From Triplophysa rosa (Eukaryota; Chordata; Actinopteri; Cypriniformes; Nemacheilidae), in the NCBI RefSeq assembly GCF_024868665.1, contig NC_079893.1:6403854-6467853 (forward strand): a stretch of 64,000 nucleotides of DNA, read 5' to 3'. Numbering within the stretch: the stretch's first letter is position 1; every line of letters begins with the position of its first letter. Shown piece by piece: positions 45,840 to 58,429 of the stretch. The translations under genes were made by a program, and so were the position numbers. Below the pieces are notes generated by a model, which ran no database searches, was not told the origin of the DNA, and saw only the letters and a list, made by a program, of their open reading frames with translations.

Positions 45840-47085
45840 CGGAAACGGGCCTCCTGGAGAAAATAAGTTCCTTGCTTAAATGCGCAAAGGTCAAAGAACA
45901 TGAAGGGATATTCAGTTTTTTCAAGTAATTATTTTCCGTGAAGAACTAGTCAGCACTATACTGTTGGGGTGGAAACTTATTTTTAGTGTGTTGCTATGAG
46001 ATTCCTTCAATGTAAGTTTATGGGATATTTATTGCCAGATTTATTATCTGCGCCCAAAATGATCAGAATTTGGAATCCAACAAAATTCTTTGTGAACAAC
46101 TTGCCCCTGTTAATGTTATCATTGTGTTATTAAGATGCCAGAACGCGTGATCAAATGTAATGCTCAGGGGTGTGTATAGGTCACCCTTTCCCCACCCCTC
46201 ACCGTAAGAGTAATGTTGCGTACTGGTTTGTCCTAGAAAGCAAAACACAACAATAACTCCACGTCTTGACTTCCTCCATCATTATTACTAATGCAAGACT
46301 TCTTTAAGACTGATTCGTCAATTAGTCATTCAGGCGAATTTGAAAATACATTTTCGACATCCCACACACCCCTTTCGACGCCTCTCACACAAAGTCCGAT
46401 CTGCCCTTTTTTGTTTCTCCAGTGTGAGTTGATGAAACAACTACATGCACTTGTTACAGTCACACAATTTGGGGGAGTTAAGCGACCCCCCCCTACCCAT
46501 AATGCACCAATCCCTTCTTGTAGCCTCAGGACACCGTTACCCACAGAGAAGATCTGAGCGCACAGACAGGTAAAAGCAATCATGGGTAATCAGGTGGAAG
46601 AAATGAGGTGATCAGTGACATTTACACATCAAACACACACGCACAAACATTTCAGTGAACTGCGGCGCAAGCTATCCACACGCACAAATATCAGCGCTTG
46701 TACACAAACACACACACATCTCGCCGATTCACGCAGTGGAAGAGACAGGGTGATCAGTGACATTTCCATAAAGTGGAGGCAAAAGAAACTCCAGGGAGCG
46801 GGAAACACGACATATGCACACACACACACACACACACACACACGGTGTGTTTTAAAGTGCGTCCTGACCAGACAATCTCTGCAGCTCGCTCGGAAGAACC
46901 TACGACCTCTGAAACCAAAAGGATAAACGTTGTCCTCAAATACACTTTCAGAGCGGTGCAAACACAATGCTTATTGTGTGAAGTCTTTAATACTTTATTT
47001 ACTTTATTTACCAAGTACATATACTACAATATCTGACATACATAAACCACATAGTACAATTTATAAAAAAGGAATAAGAGACCTT
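45840..47085 (-). other. sdk1 first intron, CA-rich stretch, no gene
   Basis: A CA microsatellite lies at 46817-46843, with looser ACAC words from 46620. The 100-codon frames here come from those repeats. Confidence 0.5.
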
Positions 47086-47089
47086 GTTT

Positions 47090-47595
47090 AAAGGAATAGT
47101 TCTACTGTCTACCATAGTACGAAAATTTGCTTTATACATTTCTTTGTTCTGTTGAACACAAAAGAAGATATTTTAAAGAATGTAGGAAAGCAAACAGTTC
47201 TGGGGCACTATTGACTACCACTGCAATTCTTCCTACTATGGTAGTCAATGGGGGCCGAGAACTGTTTGGTTACAAGCATTCTTTCAAATATCTTTCTCTG
47301 TGTTCAACGAAACAAAGAAATTGATGGGTAGTTGACGAAAGAATCGTACATGTATCCTATGGTGTGATATAGCAAAATGTATAAAACAAACTGTTAATAT
47401 TACATTGTTTTATATTATAAATATTTCTATTTATCATATAAATTAGCATAAGAGAGATTTATCTTCAATGTTTTCTACATTTTTTCCGTCACACCATAGG
47501 ACACATTTGCATATTAGTCTATCAACTAACCGTATACAGATTTGGGGTGAGTAAATGATGACTTTTATTTTTGGGTGAACTGTCCCTTTAAGGGT
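47090..47595. mobile_element. TTAA foldback MITE with an inserted MITE
   Basis: The left arm from AAGGAATAGTTCTACTGTC is shortened. The right end is TTTTGGGTGAACTGTCCCT before TTAA. It is interrupted at 47326-47531. Confidence 0.75.
47326..47531. mobile_element. Small MITE with GGKTAGTTGA ends
   Basis: GGGTAGTTGACG at the left and TATCAACTAACC at the right. Internally TCCTATGGTGTGA faces TCACACCATAGGA, a 13-base perfect inverted repeat. Confidence 0.7.
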
Positions 47596-47735
47596 ACCGA
47601 ATTCCTGTGCGACACACAAAAAGAAAGATTTTTAAACAGAAAACAATGTACAAAATTTACAGAACGCAAAACAACTAGAAATTCTTGTTGATCAATTATT
47701 CATTTATTTGGAACTTAAAAACCCCTTGATCACTG

Positions 47736-48000
47736 TAAAGCCCATTGCACATTGAGTCCGAAATTTGCGTCCGAAATTTCCGCACGTTAAAAAATAAATA
47801 CGACCGCACGTTATGTCAATCACATTTATACACTGCCTCCGATATTTTCGTCCGTCATAAAAAAATTCGGACTGGGTTCCATTTTCTGCGTTTTTCACAT
47901 CCGTCAAGCATTTTGAGTGGCCTTTTTTAACAATTCAGAGCAAGAGTCAAATACGAAAAACGCATACGAACATTTCGGACTGTATGTGCAAAGACCTTTA
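47736..48000. mobile_element. MITE with TTGCACATTGAGTCCGAAATTT ends
   Basis: TAAAGCCCATTGCACATTGA at the left and ATGTGCAAAGACCTTTA at the right. Internal ACGCAGAAAA and CGTCCG words recur inverted. A second, partial copy is at 51000-51188. Confidence 0.7.
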
Positions 48001-48004
48001 GCCT

Positions 48005-48145
48005 TCGTTGTGTGGAGAACAACAAGCATAAACATTCGTCCAAATGTATCCATTTGTGTTCCACATGAATAAGTTACAGTACACAAGGTTTGAAATACAA
48101 GAGAGCATGACAGAGATTTCTTTTTTGGGTGAACTGTCCCTTTAA
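48005..48145. mobile_element. TTAA foldback MITE, right arm
   Basis: ACATTCGTCCAAATGTATCC to TTTTGGGTGAACTGTCCC before TTTAAG. The left arm appears replaced by the MITE at 47736. Confidence 0.6.
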
Positions 48146-48149
48146 GAGA

Positions 48150-49730
48150 ATCAGTTAACAGAATGTCTCGCCTCTGTTTGGTTCAGGTAGACGTGTTTAG
48201 TTACACCTGACAGAGTTAGTTATTCTTCAGAGGGAAGATGGAACAATAGCACAATAATTACTGTGTGCCGCTAGATAAGCCAGCAAGCCGAGCATTCAGT
48301 GCATTTTGTTTGTTTTTAATCAAATTAAAGTTCAAAAGGATGCGAAATCTGACAGCTTGAAAATTAAGTGGATGAGGAGAGAGAGAGAAAGCGACCAGAA
48401 ATCAAGCGAAAAGCGAAACAAAAGGATAAACATACACAATCGCACACTTCACACACGAATCCTCCGGCGGCTACAAGTCTATCATTTCTAAATGTCTGAA
48501 CCCTGAGGTGTATTACTGACTGACTGTTATTCAACTGTCATTTTATTTCCTCCTCGCTGCTGTTTTTTTTACAGCCTGTGCGATCCCAGAGGAATATTTT
48601 GTTGCTTATATATATATAAACAAAATTAATACAGAATCTTCTAAATCTCTTCAGGAGACAAGTGTGATATTGTGAGAGTGGTTTTCTCAGGAGAAAAAAC
48701 GTACGCCAAAAAAATACGCGAACGTTTGCCGAGTGCGACGCAAGCACGCAGTTACACATCACAAGCGTTCTCGCCTACATGTTTCTGCAACAAAATAAAA
48801 AAAAAGTCTAACGTACACAGACACGTACTCTCAAAAGCAAGGAAGTTATTCTGACAGTCCTGCTGTTTCACAAGGACAAACATCTCAGAAACGCTCTTTC
48901 ATGTAAAAAGAGATGGGCCCCATCCAAAAGAGTTATCACACACCAAAAGAGAAGTTGTGACACGCTCGATTAAGAGTCTAGCCATCTAATATTCCCCCAG
49001 TAGCCGGTAGACCTCAAGCAAAGCTTTCCACGATCAAGAAGGGGGGATTTGATTAAAAGTTCTCTCTTTTAACCTTTTCTCAAGAGCACGTCAAAGACCC
49101 ACTGGCTTGTTTTCTCGCGGATTCTTTCATGGGTCTTACCAGTGTAACCTTGGTGCGGTTGTCATGTCTGAATATGATGGACAGACGGATCTACTTTCAT
49201 TCATTATTTAGGCGGATTCGGATCAAACGCCATTCGCTCCCAATTCAGCCTGACGACTGGAACCTTTACGGACGGACTGACAGTGGAGGGCATATTATTG
49301 TATATTAAACTAATGTTGGAAGAGATTTTAACAGTTTTCTGGTGCTCTATAGAAGTCAAATACTAAATACAGTATAGTACAAATTAGGATATCAAAAAAA
49401 GTACTGATGAAGCAAAGCATGAAGCTTGTAGCTAAAAAAACGCTTTATCTACTGTTCAAATATAAAATACAGTGATCTCTTTTTGTGGCTAGAATAGAAA
49501 CACCAGGTCAACGGTGAAAGGCGTATTACTTATCACAAAAATCAATGATAACATCAAACCATAAGTCTGCCAACAAGAGTTAACTTTAAACAATTTTTGC
49601 TTCTTTTCTCTATTCCTCTTTTTCATTTGGTTGACAATATAAATAGCACAAAACAAGCAAAAATAGGGAATGTATGCAAACATGACTTTATTCTAGCCTC
49701 CCATAAGAACGAAACATTACAAATCTCTTA
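48150..49730 (-). other. sdk1 first intron, no feature recognised
   Basis: No repeat family or exon recognised. The stretch 48900-49300 has a more even base composition than its surroundings but no readable frame. Confidence 0.4.
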
Positions 49731-49734
49731 CAAA

Positions 49735-50073
49735 AATTTTGTCATCATTTACTCACCCTCGAGTTGTTCCAAATCTGTATACATTTCTTTGTTCTGATGA
49801 ACACAGAGAATGATATTTTAAAGATGGTTGCAACCAAATAGTTCTTGGCCACCATTGACTACCATCGTAGGAAAAATTGCTTTGTAAATTTCTTTGTGCT
49901 GTTGAACGCAAAAGAAGATATTTTGAAGAATGTAGGAAAGCAAAAATTTCTGGGGCACTTTTGACTACCATTGTAATTTTTCCTAGTCAATGGTGGCCAA
50001 GAACTGTTTGGAACAACTCAAGGGGGAGTAAATGATGACAGAATTTTTATTTTGGGGTGAACTGTCCCTTTAA
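49735..50073. mobile_element. TTAA foldback MITE, nearly complete
   Basis: TTTGTCATCATTTACTCACC and GAGTAAATGATGACAGAATT are inverted. The right end GGGGTGAACTGTCCCT precedes TTAA; the left terminal bases are lost. Confidence 0.82.
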
Positions 50074-50574
50074 GTCTCCTGCATATCAGATATTTCTCTT
50101 GAGAGAAAGAGCCCGAAATCTCACAAGAGAGGCTGTGGGTGTAAAATATATTAAAATTATGATTGTAATTCATAAGAAAAAAATGACTAAAAATGTTTTT
50201 AAAAGTGCACGTAATAAGACTCTTCAGCTGTTAAAACACGCTGGCACCAATTAAAGACAAAACAGCCAAAACATGAGAAGTGAACGACAGTGATTAAATG
50301 TCTGCTCGTTAAAGCTACTTTTAATTACTTGTTCAATATTCAAGAGAAAAACATCATCGCCTTACATTAGTGTGTGTTTTCAATGCACTAACAACCCTCA
50401 GAATTAATCAAGCAGAGATAAAAGAGAAGTGTACACATGGGAAGTACTCATTATTACACAGACAAAAAGTGTCTTTGGTGTTTTTCAGGATTTTTCTGAT
50501 AGCTTGCCAGCACTCAACCCAAAACTTCCAGAATCACTATGCAGGTAAAAAATCATATTCTGTTTTTTACTTAA

Positions 50575-50785
50575 TCAACCTCATGTCATTAAAAACCTGT
50601 ATATAACTCTTTCTTTAAACACAAAAGAAGATATTTTGAGAAATGTAAATGTAATGGAAGTGAATTTGGGACATTGTTTGGTTACCGGCGTTCTTCAAAA
50701 CATCTTGTTTTGTGTTCTGCAGAAGAATGAAAGTCATACAGGAAGAACATGAGGGTGAGTAAATGATGAAAGAATTTTCATTTTG
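50575..50785. mobile_element. TTAA foldback MITE, inner part
   Basis: ACACAAAAGAAGATATTTTG and TTCTTCAAAACATCTTG are inverted, and GAGGGTGAGTAAATGATGAA completes the right arm. The termini are missing. Confidence 0.7.
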
Positions 50786-50999
50786 CCTGAGCACTTTTGA
50801 GAAAAAGCAGCAATGTTTAAGTAAGCATCCCGTAATTCACCACGTTAACAGGAAGTGACAATCGCCCTCCCTAAACTCTTCGTGACTTATGACCGCCATC
50901 AGGGCTGGACTGGGAAGAAAAATCGGCCATGGCATTTTTTGGCCCACATCGGCCCTCCACCGTTTCTGTCGACTGGGGGGTGGCTCGTTGTACGGCGTC

Positions 51000-51188
51000 T
51001 CTGAATTGTCAAAACGCCTCTCAAAATGCTTGATACGGATGCGAAAAACGCAGAAAATCGAACCCTTTTTTATTTTTTTATGACGGACGAAAATATCCGA
51101 GGCAGTGTGTAAATGTGATTGACACAACGTGAGGTCATATTTATTTTTAAACGTGCACAAATTTCGGACTCAATGTGCAATGGCCTTT
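51000..51188. mobile_element. Partial copy of the 47736 MITE, inverted
   Basis: CGAAAAACGCAGAAAATCGA, ATTTTTTTATGACGGACGAA and TTTCGGACTCAATGTGCAAT match the 47736 element on the opposite strand. Confidence 0.65.
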
Positions 51189-51241
51189 ACTCTGACAGGA
51201 TCCAACATCTGCGGTATAGGGCATTAGTCATTTTATATACT

Positions 51242-51974
51242 TAGGGTCCTAGGATTTCCGCAATGCGGAAAACGCGGAATTCAGGCATAAAAATGGAATT
51301 TGCTGTATAACACGGAATGGCACGGAATCTGTCAAATGTATTACTTTTTAAAAAGAAAGTAGCGCTGAACAGCTAACAAAAATGCAAATTGTGCTACGAA
51401 TAACGTTAGAATGTTTCAGATGCGGGTCTGTTTTAAAAGTGTTTTGATTAGTAATGCTCGTGCGGCGCTTTCAACTGCATTGAAGCTACTGTCAAACAAC
51501 CTTAGCAGCAACCCATCAAAATAAAAGTCTGGTTAACTTGAATAAGTTATAACACACCCACATTTTACCACACCATCCCACATTTTTTATAATTCGACCA
51601 CTTTTTATTTACTTTATTAAATGAAAGTTAATGTGCTACTAAAATTATAAAAAATAGTGGTTATTTAAACAAAATTATTACTTTATTAAAAATAGTACTT
51701 AAATTTAAGTAGACCTGAAAACAAAAGAAAAAAGAAAATGTACTTGTTTTTTAAGTTAAGTACATTATACCCTATTTTACTGATGTTTTTGCTTGTATGG
51801 TTCAAAGTATCCACTGTAGGTTTTCTATATAGTTTTTAAGTGAATAGTATAGTTTACTAAAGTATTATTTCATGTGGGCAAATACTGTATATGACTCACT
51901 ATTGTACAGTAAAAAATGGAAAACACGGAATCCAGAAAAATAAAAATGGAATGACATGGAATTTCATAGGGCCA
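51242..51974. mobile_element. hAT-like element with AGGGTCCTAGGATTTCC ends
   Basis: The left TAGGGTCCTAGGATTTCC is an imperfect inverse of the right GGAATTTCATAGGGCCA. TATATACT and TATATACC (7 of 8 the same) flank it. GGAAAACGCGGAAT and GGAAAACACGGAAT recur near the two ends. No coding frame. Confidence 0.65.
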
Positions 51975-52829
51975 TATATACCGAGTCAGACAGGAGAAAA
52001 AAAGTGGCTTTCTCACGTGACCATTTCAAAGCATAACGCAGTGCTATAAATACCTTCAATTTCTACCACCTTTTTTAAGAAAATGCTTTTTCTCTTTTTC
52101 ATTACTTTTCTTTTTACCTGCGGAGGGAAACATGAAGAAAAAAGCCCCTCAACAACATGGAAGAGCAGAATTCCAGAGAGATAAACTCCAGGGGTGGGAC
52201 ACAGCTGCCTGGATTAAGTCAAGAAAAGCTGGATGTCAAGTGCTTGATCTGTAATTTTAAAAAAGATTAGTCTCGACTAGAACTTAACGTGTACGCGAAC
52301 TGGCGTATACGCACGGGCGCCGAAGCAGTGGCTCTCCCACGGGACACACCGTAGTACGTGACCTCATTAAAGGGAGACACTTTAATATTTGACAACTTCC
52401 CCTAGAGGACTGTGGGCAAAGCATGACTTCCTGTGTTGTCAGATTGGCTCTGCAGAATTTGCGGGTGTGTGTACCTGCATATGCAAAAAGTACAATTATA
52501 TCCCACCGCAGGAAGAAAAGCATTTCCCACAAGTACAGACGCAAAACGGTTCTACACATCATATTTTTGCACTGACGGAACAGAATTTTTTAGCTGCACT
52601 CTCAAGGTGACTACGACACAGATACATCTCTGTCTGAAAATTTAGCTCAATAAAGCTCAACTTTGTGATATTTAACTGGTAATTAAAAGATAATAACTTT
52701 GAAGGTAAAGGTGCGTTCACGGCATGCAGCAATTACCGTAATTACAAGATCCAAACGTGCAAAAAGTGCGCTGGTCGAACTTTACAGAATTTTCAGAGAG
52801 CTCCAACGTAGGAAACATTGTTTTGTAAA

Positions 52830-53084
52830 TTTCATTGATCTGTTGGATACAAAAGAAGATATTTTGAAGTATGTAGGAAAGCAGTTCTGGGTCACCATTG
52901 ACTGCCATTTTAATGTTTCCTACTATGGTAGTCAATGGTGGCCAAGAACTGTTTGGTTACATTCTTCCAAATATCTTTCTCTGTGCTCATCAGAACAAAG
53001 AAATGTATATGGATTTGGAACATCTCAAGGATGAGTAACTGATGACATTAGTTTTATTTTATTAGTTTTATACTGTCCCTTTAA
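52830..53084. mobile_element. TTAA foldback MITE, partial copy
   Basis: ACAAAAGAAGATATTTTGAA, TTTCCTACTATGGTAGTCAA and TCTTCCAAATATCTTTCTCT in family order. It ends ATACTGTCCCT before TTAA. Confidence 0.75.
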
Positions 53085-53462
53085 ATACAGCGAAAAAACT
53101 TTTCCAGATCACTTTAATGCAACCGAATCAGTGACATTCTAAAGGTCAGATTTTCTTGTTTGCATTGAAGCACAAGATGATCTCACATTGATACAATAAT
53201 GAAGTATAACAAACATGCATACGTGTATTTAAATCTTCACATTTTTCAAATCCTGAAACCAAACGCTCCACACTTCAAGGTCAAAGATGATACAGTTCGT
53301 TCCTTAAGCCCCCTTTGGCATACAGACGGTGGTGTTAACCCATAGCAGAGACAAAAAAACTCTGACGTCTCCGAAGAGTTGCGGGTTCTCTCATTCGCGG
53401 TTCATTTTATTCTGCAGTTCATTTGTATTCTGAGTCACAGGCGGCATTCTTATGAGGCCTTA

Positions 53463-53484
53463 AACACACACACACACGCACGCA

Positions 53485-53558
<74 letters not shown>
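53463..53558. repeat. CA microsatellite with CG interruptions
   Basis: About 96 bases of (CA)n with scattered CACG units. The frames read through it are artefacts. Confidence 0.95.
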
Positions 53559-53559
<1 letters not shown>

Positions 53560-53561
<2 letters not shown>

Positions 53562-54597
53562 AAACCAATATCATTTCATCAGCACTCCTTCTTTCCACCA
53601 CTATTTTTCTTTCTCTCACCTCGCTTTTTGCCTCCCTGTCATTTCCAGTGGCTTTGATGAGGTGCTCCATCATTCTCTGGCTTCTCATTTTTATTCTATA
53701 TTTCTCAACTTATTATGACCCCCCTCACACACCCATCCACCCATGACCGACTCATTATCACTTATATCACGCTTACATGTCAACACAGCCTGTGATGTCG
53801 AGCTCAAGGATGCCGTGTATGTGTACGGCCGGGCGTCAAAGCGTGTTTACGCGCTCACGTTCGGCATCTCATGAATATCTGATGGACAAAAACAGAAGGA
53901 GTTTTGATGTGTCGGGAATGAGTTTTTGGCTTCCAAAAACTGCCCAAGCATAAAACGACGCATGATGAAATGTGTTGCTTTGAAATAGCAAATCTGTATC
54001 AAAAATAAGAAACTGGGGTGAAGTAAATGAAGAAAAAGTAGCCTTTTGAGACGCAGAGACGTTGAAAAGAGTCTTCCCTTATTGACCCGGATTGTGCAAG
54101 ATGCATGAAATACGTTTTAGTTTGTTTCCTGCAGGCATTTAAATGTAATCTGGCAGAGATGTGACTATATTGATACGTATTATCAGAGTTTAGCTGTGTC
54201 GCATTAAAAACCGGCACGGATATTGCACAGGCAAACATCATAAAAGTCGTAAAGTTTCATTGCTAGGTATCTACTTACCATCTTAAGAATTTGCATTCAA
54301 ATCAAATTTTGCGTAACAAAATCCGAGCAGTGTTATGCGATCCGATTTGGGATTACAGGTTTACTGTTGAATAGAGCTAACATGCGTTCATAATTCTTGC
54401 AGGTGACGTATTTTAGAGTGAAACCAAATAATCAATGAGAAAAAAGTAGAGCAAATAATTAAAATTATTTTAATTTGATCTATAAGGAATGAACTGAATT
54501 GGATAAAGCAGGCATCACATAACAGTGGATTTTGGACGGTCACAAAAAATGATCCACCTCCACCTCCTGAAACATGACCGGCAGCCAATTTGGAAGA
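53560..54597 (-). other. sdk1 first intron, no feature recognised
   Basis: No repeat or exon identified. Confidence 0.4.
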
Positions 54598-54599
54598 TA

Positions 54600-56197
54600 C
54601 AGTTAGGGCCATAAATATTTGGACAGAGGCACATTTTTTTATTTTATTTTAGCTGTGTATCAATATGTTTTCGAGTTACAGTTTTATAATAGATATTGTC
54701 TTAAAGTGCACACTCTCAGCTTTATTTAGAGTGTATTCACATCCAGATTAGTTGAAGGATTTAGGAATTACAGCTCTTTAATATGAAGCGCCCCCCTTTT
54801 TCAAGGGACCAAAAGTAATTGGACAGTTGAATAAAAAGCTGTTTTATTCACATGTATGGGCTTTTCCTTAAATAATTTTGTCATAAATGAAGCATGTTAA
54901 AGGTCTGGAGTTGATTCTACATGTGGTGTTTGCATTTGGAAGCTGTTGCTGTGAACCCACATCATGGGGTTCAGGGAGATCTCCATGCAAGTGAAACAGA
55001 CCATAGTTAGATTTTAAAAACACTACACATCCGTCAGAAAGATGCCAGGAACATTAAGAGCGGCCAAATCAACAATTTGGGACATTCTGGGGGAAAAAAA
55101 CACACCACTGAGCTCAGTAACAAAACAATCCTAGGTGTCCATATGAGATCAAAGTGGTGGATGATGACATTATCCTCTCCATGATAAAGAAAAACATCTT
55201 CACAACTTCCTGACAAGTGAAGAATTAATCCGGATGCTTCTGTCTTCTGTTACATCACCAAAAAACACCAGTGACCCAGTGCCTGAGGACGTCATGCATG
55301 GAAATGGAATCACACTGCCTGAACACTATTTTACTGAAAATGTTGTATGCTCATATCATGAGATATTCCAAGCCTTCTCCATATCTTTTATTCTTTTTAG
55401 TCTTATGCAGGCTGAAATTAATTTGATCTCTCCAAAAAAATGCTTTCTAGAGCTTGTTCGGCTATTTCAGAAGTCTAATCTACCCATCCTATTCTTGAGG
55501 CTTTTGCACCTTGTTGTGAATCCTCTTTATTGTTTTGATTGACAAACATTGACATATTTACCTCTTGGAGAGTGTTCTTCACTTGTCCAGACATTGTGAA
55601 GGTGTTTTTCTTCATCGTGGAGAGGATAATGTCATCATCCACCACTTTTATCTCATATGGACGCCTAGGATTGTTTTGTTACTGAGCTCAGCGGTGTGTT
55701 GTTTTTTTCTTAGAATGTACCAAATTGTTGATTTGGCCGCTCTTAATGTTCTTGGCATCTTTTTGACGGATGTGTAGTGTTTTTAAAATCTAACTATGGT
55801 CTGTTTCACTTGCATGGAGATCTCCCTGAACCCCATGATGTGGGTTCACAGCAACAGCTTCCAAATGCAAACACCACATGTAGAATCAACTCCAGACCTT
55901 TAACATGCTTCATTTATGACAAAATTATTTGAGGAAAAGCCCATACATGTGAATAAAACAGCTTTTTATTCAACTGTCCAATTACTTTTGGTCCCTTGAA
56001 AAAGGGGGGCGCTTCATATTAAAGAGCTGTAATTCCTAAATCCTTCAGCTAATCTGGATGTGAATACACTCTAAATAAAGCTGAGAGTGTGCACTTTAAG
56101 ACAATATCTATTATAAAACTGTAACTCGAAAACATATTGATACACAGCTAAAATAACAAAAAATGTGCCTCTGTCCAAATATTTATGGCCCTAACTG
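54600..56197. mobile_element. Palindromic Tc1/mariner-type element, 1598 bp, TA duplication
   Basis: The ends CAGTTAGGGCCATAAATATT and its inverse are flanked by TA (54598-54599 and 56198-56199). The arms 54600-55224 and 55575-56197 are inverted copies of each other over about 620 bases, around a 350-base spacer. Reading inward, each arm encodes AAKSTIWDILG and KKNIFTTS.QVKN, which resemble the N-terminal helix-turn-helix region of Tc1-like transposases. Stops break the frame, and there is no DDE catalytic region. The element is dead but could fold into a very long hairpin. Confidence 0.82.
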
Positions 56198-56199
56198 TA

Positions 56200-56840
56200 A
56201 TTTTTTATTAGGACATGAAGGCTGAAGGTCAAGTTCACCCTCAAGAGCATCTTGACATATATCAATGCTAACGTTTCTTTATGAAATCTAATATTATTTG
56301 CTATTGCCGTAAATGGATAAAAGTCATTACGTTTTCATGAAAGTACATTTTTTATTTTGTAAAAATAAAGAAGGAGCTTGAAATTATGTTTACCAAAGGA
56401 ATATTTTCTCAACCTCATGAAATCCCGGATATATATGTCTTCTCATTTCAAAACTTTGAATCTTTTTGTTTTTGTGTGTCTCGACTAGTTGTCATATGAT
56501 ATTTTGTCACGCAACAAACAAGAACCAATTTTATTCAAAGTAAATGTATGATCAAGATTGAAGATTGTGAAGATATAAGAAATGAATGATTTTTTTGGTT
56601 TCATTTTCACAAACTGCGTTTGTATTTTACACGCGAACTGCTTCCATATTGTAGCTGAATTTGAAGAAAGAATGTTCTTTCTACATTATTCAGTCAAAGT
56701 CATCCATTTAAACATTTTGTAATAAAAAATTTATGTTTGCAAAGTTATATGTTTGTGTACGAACTACTGATATTCAGATATTTAAGCATGCACCTTTCCA
56801 TCAAAAACTGCTTCTATAGACAGTTTCATCAGACACACCT
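56200..56840 (-). other. sdk1 first intron, no feature recognised
   Basis: AT-rich; nothing identified. The last bases (CATCAGACACACCTG) match the outer side of the repeat at 33476. Confidence 0.4.
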
Positions 56841-56847
56841 GCTAACC

Positions 56848-57287
56848 TGTCATGAAACTCATGGACAGAACCCAGATGCAGACAGCTCTAAACCAAAAAG
56901 TCTTTATTTTATAAGACATGAAAACATAACTAAAAATCCCTCGAGGGGGTAACAGAACCAAAACATGACAAGATAAAAACAAAACTCAATTTTAACTAAA
57001 ACTCACAGGGCAGACAAAACATGATGGTGGGGGGGTCACAAAACGGTGCAGCACAAGACAGCAAACACAAAGGCTTTAAATAGGGAAGCAACTAAGGAGA
57101 GGTAACGAGGGAGACAGGTGTAGGGCCTAAAATAATGATGGGATAATGAATAAGGAAACAAGGGGGCGGGGCTAAGACTCAAGACAGAAGAGCGCATGAC
57201 ATCCAACACAAACACAAGAAGTGGGGCTGTCATCATCCCGTCTGCCAGAACAAGAGACACAGCTGCTAGGAAGGCGGGATCATGACA
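56848..57287 (-). mobile_element. Solo LTR-like element, 440 bp
   Basis: On the minus strand the element begins TGTCATGATCCCGCC and ends GAGTTTCATGACA, with the direct repeat CTAACC at 56842-56847 and 57288-57293. In that orientation it contains TATTTAAAGCC (TATA-like) and, later, AATAAAG (polyadenylation-like). No internal coding region remains. TG/CA ends plus a 6-bp duplication fit a solo LTR. Confidence 0.68.
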
Positions 57288-57291
57288 CTAA

Positions 57292-57434
57292 CCTGAGTTA
57301 ACTTCTGGTCTGTGTTGGGTTATAATATAACAATTTATTTTATTATTAATTTAATTCAATTGTTTACAATTATACTAAAACTACTCAACAGTTATTGATT
57401 CTTTGCAGAGGTCTACCAGAAGTTAAGTTTGGGC
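57292..57434. mobile_element. Second copy of the GAAGTTAACTTCCAG MITE
   Basis: GAGTTAACTTCTGGTCTGTG at the left and ACCAGAAGTTAAGTTTGGGC at the right match 33476-33660. The LTR-like element at 56848 is inserted at its left end. Confidence 0.6.
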
Positions 57435-57439
57435 CACAT

Positions 57440-58425
57440 AATATTTGTTTATGTTGTTGTCAATTGTCAATCATCTCCTCACGATAGAATCCAACTTACA
57501 AGACATTCTTTATACAGCGTACAGGTATCATATCATATTAGCTGCCCATTACATTCCTCACCGAATGTGATAAAGATGTGATTTCTGCTCAAGGTCAACC
57601 CACCTCATTCACAGTCCGTCCAGTCACACGCTTGGACACCGGAGTACCCATAACAAACCTCAAGAAACGTACACACTGACAGAAAGTTCAAACATATGCA
57701 CGCACACACACACACGGTGAAGTAAACCTCTGAGTTATCATTCTCCTCATCAAGCCTTTGGCGAAACAAATTGTGACAGATACACCCCCACCACACACGC
57801 ACATGCGCACGCTCCCAGAATGCATACGACTTTGGCTTGACTGGCAGGCGTTCAGGAATGACAGCTCTGTCGGGTCCTGTCAGAGTTGGATTGTGACTGG
57901 CAGACTCTGGACAGATGAACATCTGGGGCCTTTCTGAATCAAAGACCATCACTCACCGTCACACACAAACCCACGCGCGCAAACAGATGCAAACCAATGA
58001 AATCGGTACTGTTTGCTTCTTAATTAAATACACTAGAGATCTGTCAGACAACACAATGTCAAATGACAAAAAAACACTGATTTTTATATATTTATTACAT
58101 GTCAAACTAAAATGCAATTATGCCGTGTGTGTACGCAAGTAAATACCTGTATAATGCATGAGTGTGTGTAAAACAAGAATTATTTTATAGGTTTCTAGCT
58201 TGTTTTGTATTTTGAAAGTCAATTTCTACTGAAATGTTACAAAAAAGCTATTGAACGATTTCACTGTTACTGCCCAGAAAGAGAGATACAGTTCATTGAA
58301 CACCCACCGACACGAACATTCTGTTTCTCTATATGGGGGAAGTTGTCACACTGATATCTGCTACTAAACAGACTCACACATTTCAGCTAAACTTACAGTT
58401 AAACGATCTATCTATATCTATAGTT
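57440..58425 (-). other. sdk1 first intron, no feature recognised
   Basis: Scattered CACACA words near 57690-57720 and 57790. No gene. Confidence 0.4.
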
Positions 58426-58429
58426 ATCA

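Noticed and set aside
46615..47036. Several frames of 87-112 codons on both strands
   Set aside because: They read through the CA microsatellite on both strands, with no splice context or family motif.
55034..55777. Two similar 60-70-residue frames on opposite strands, a possible paired gene
   Set aside because: They are the same sequence in the inverted arms of the Tc1-like element, read in the antisense direction to the transposase remnant.
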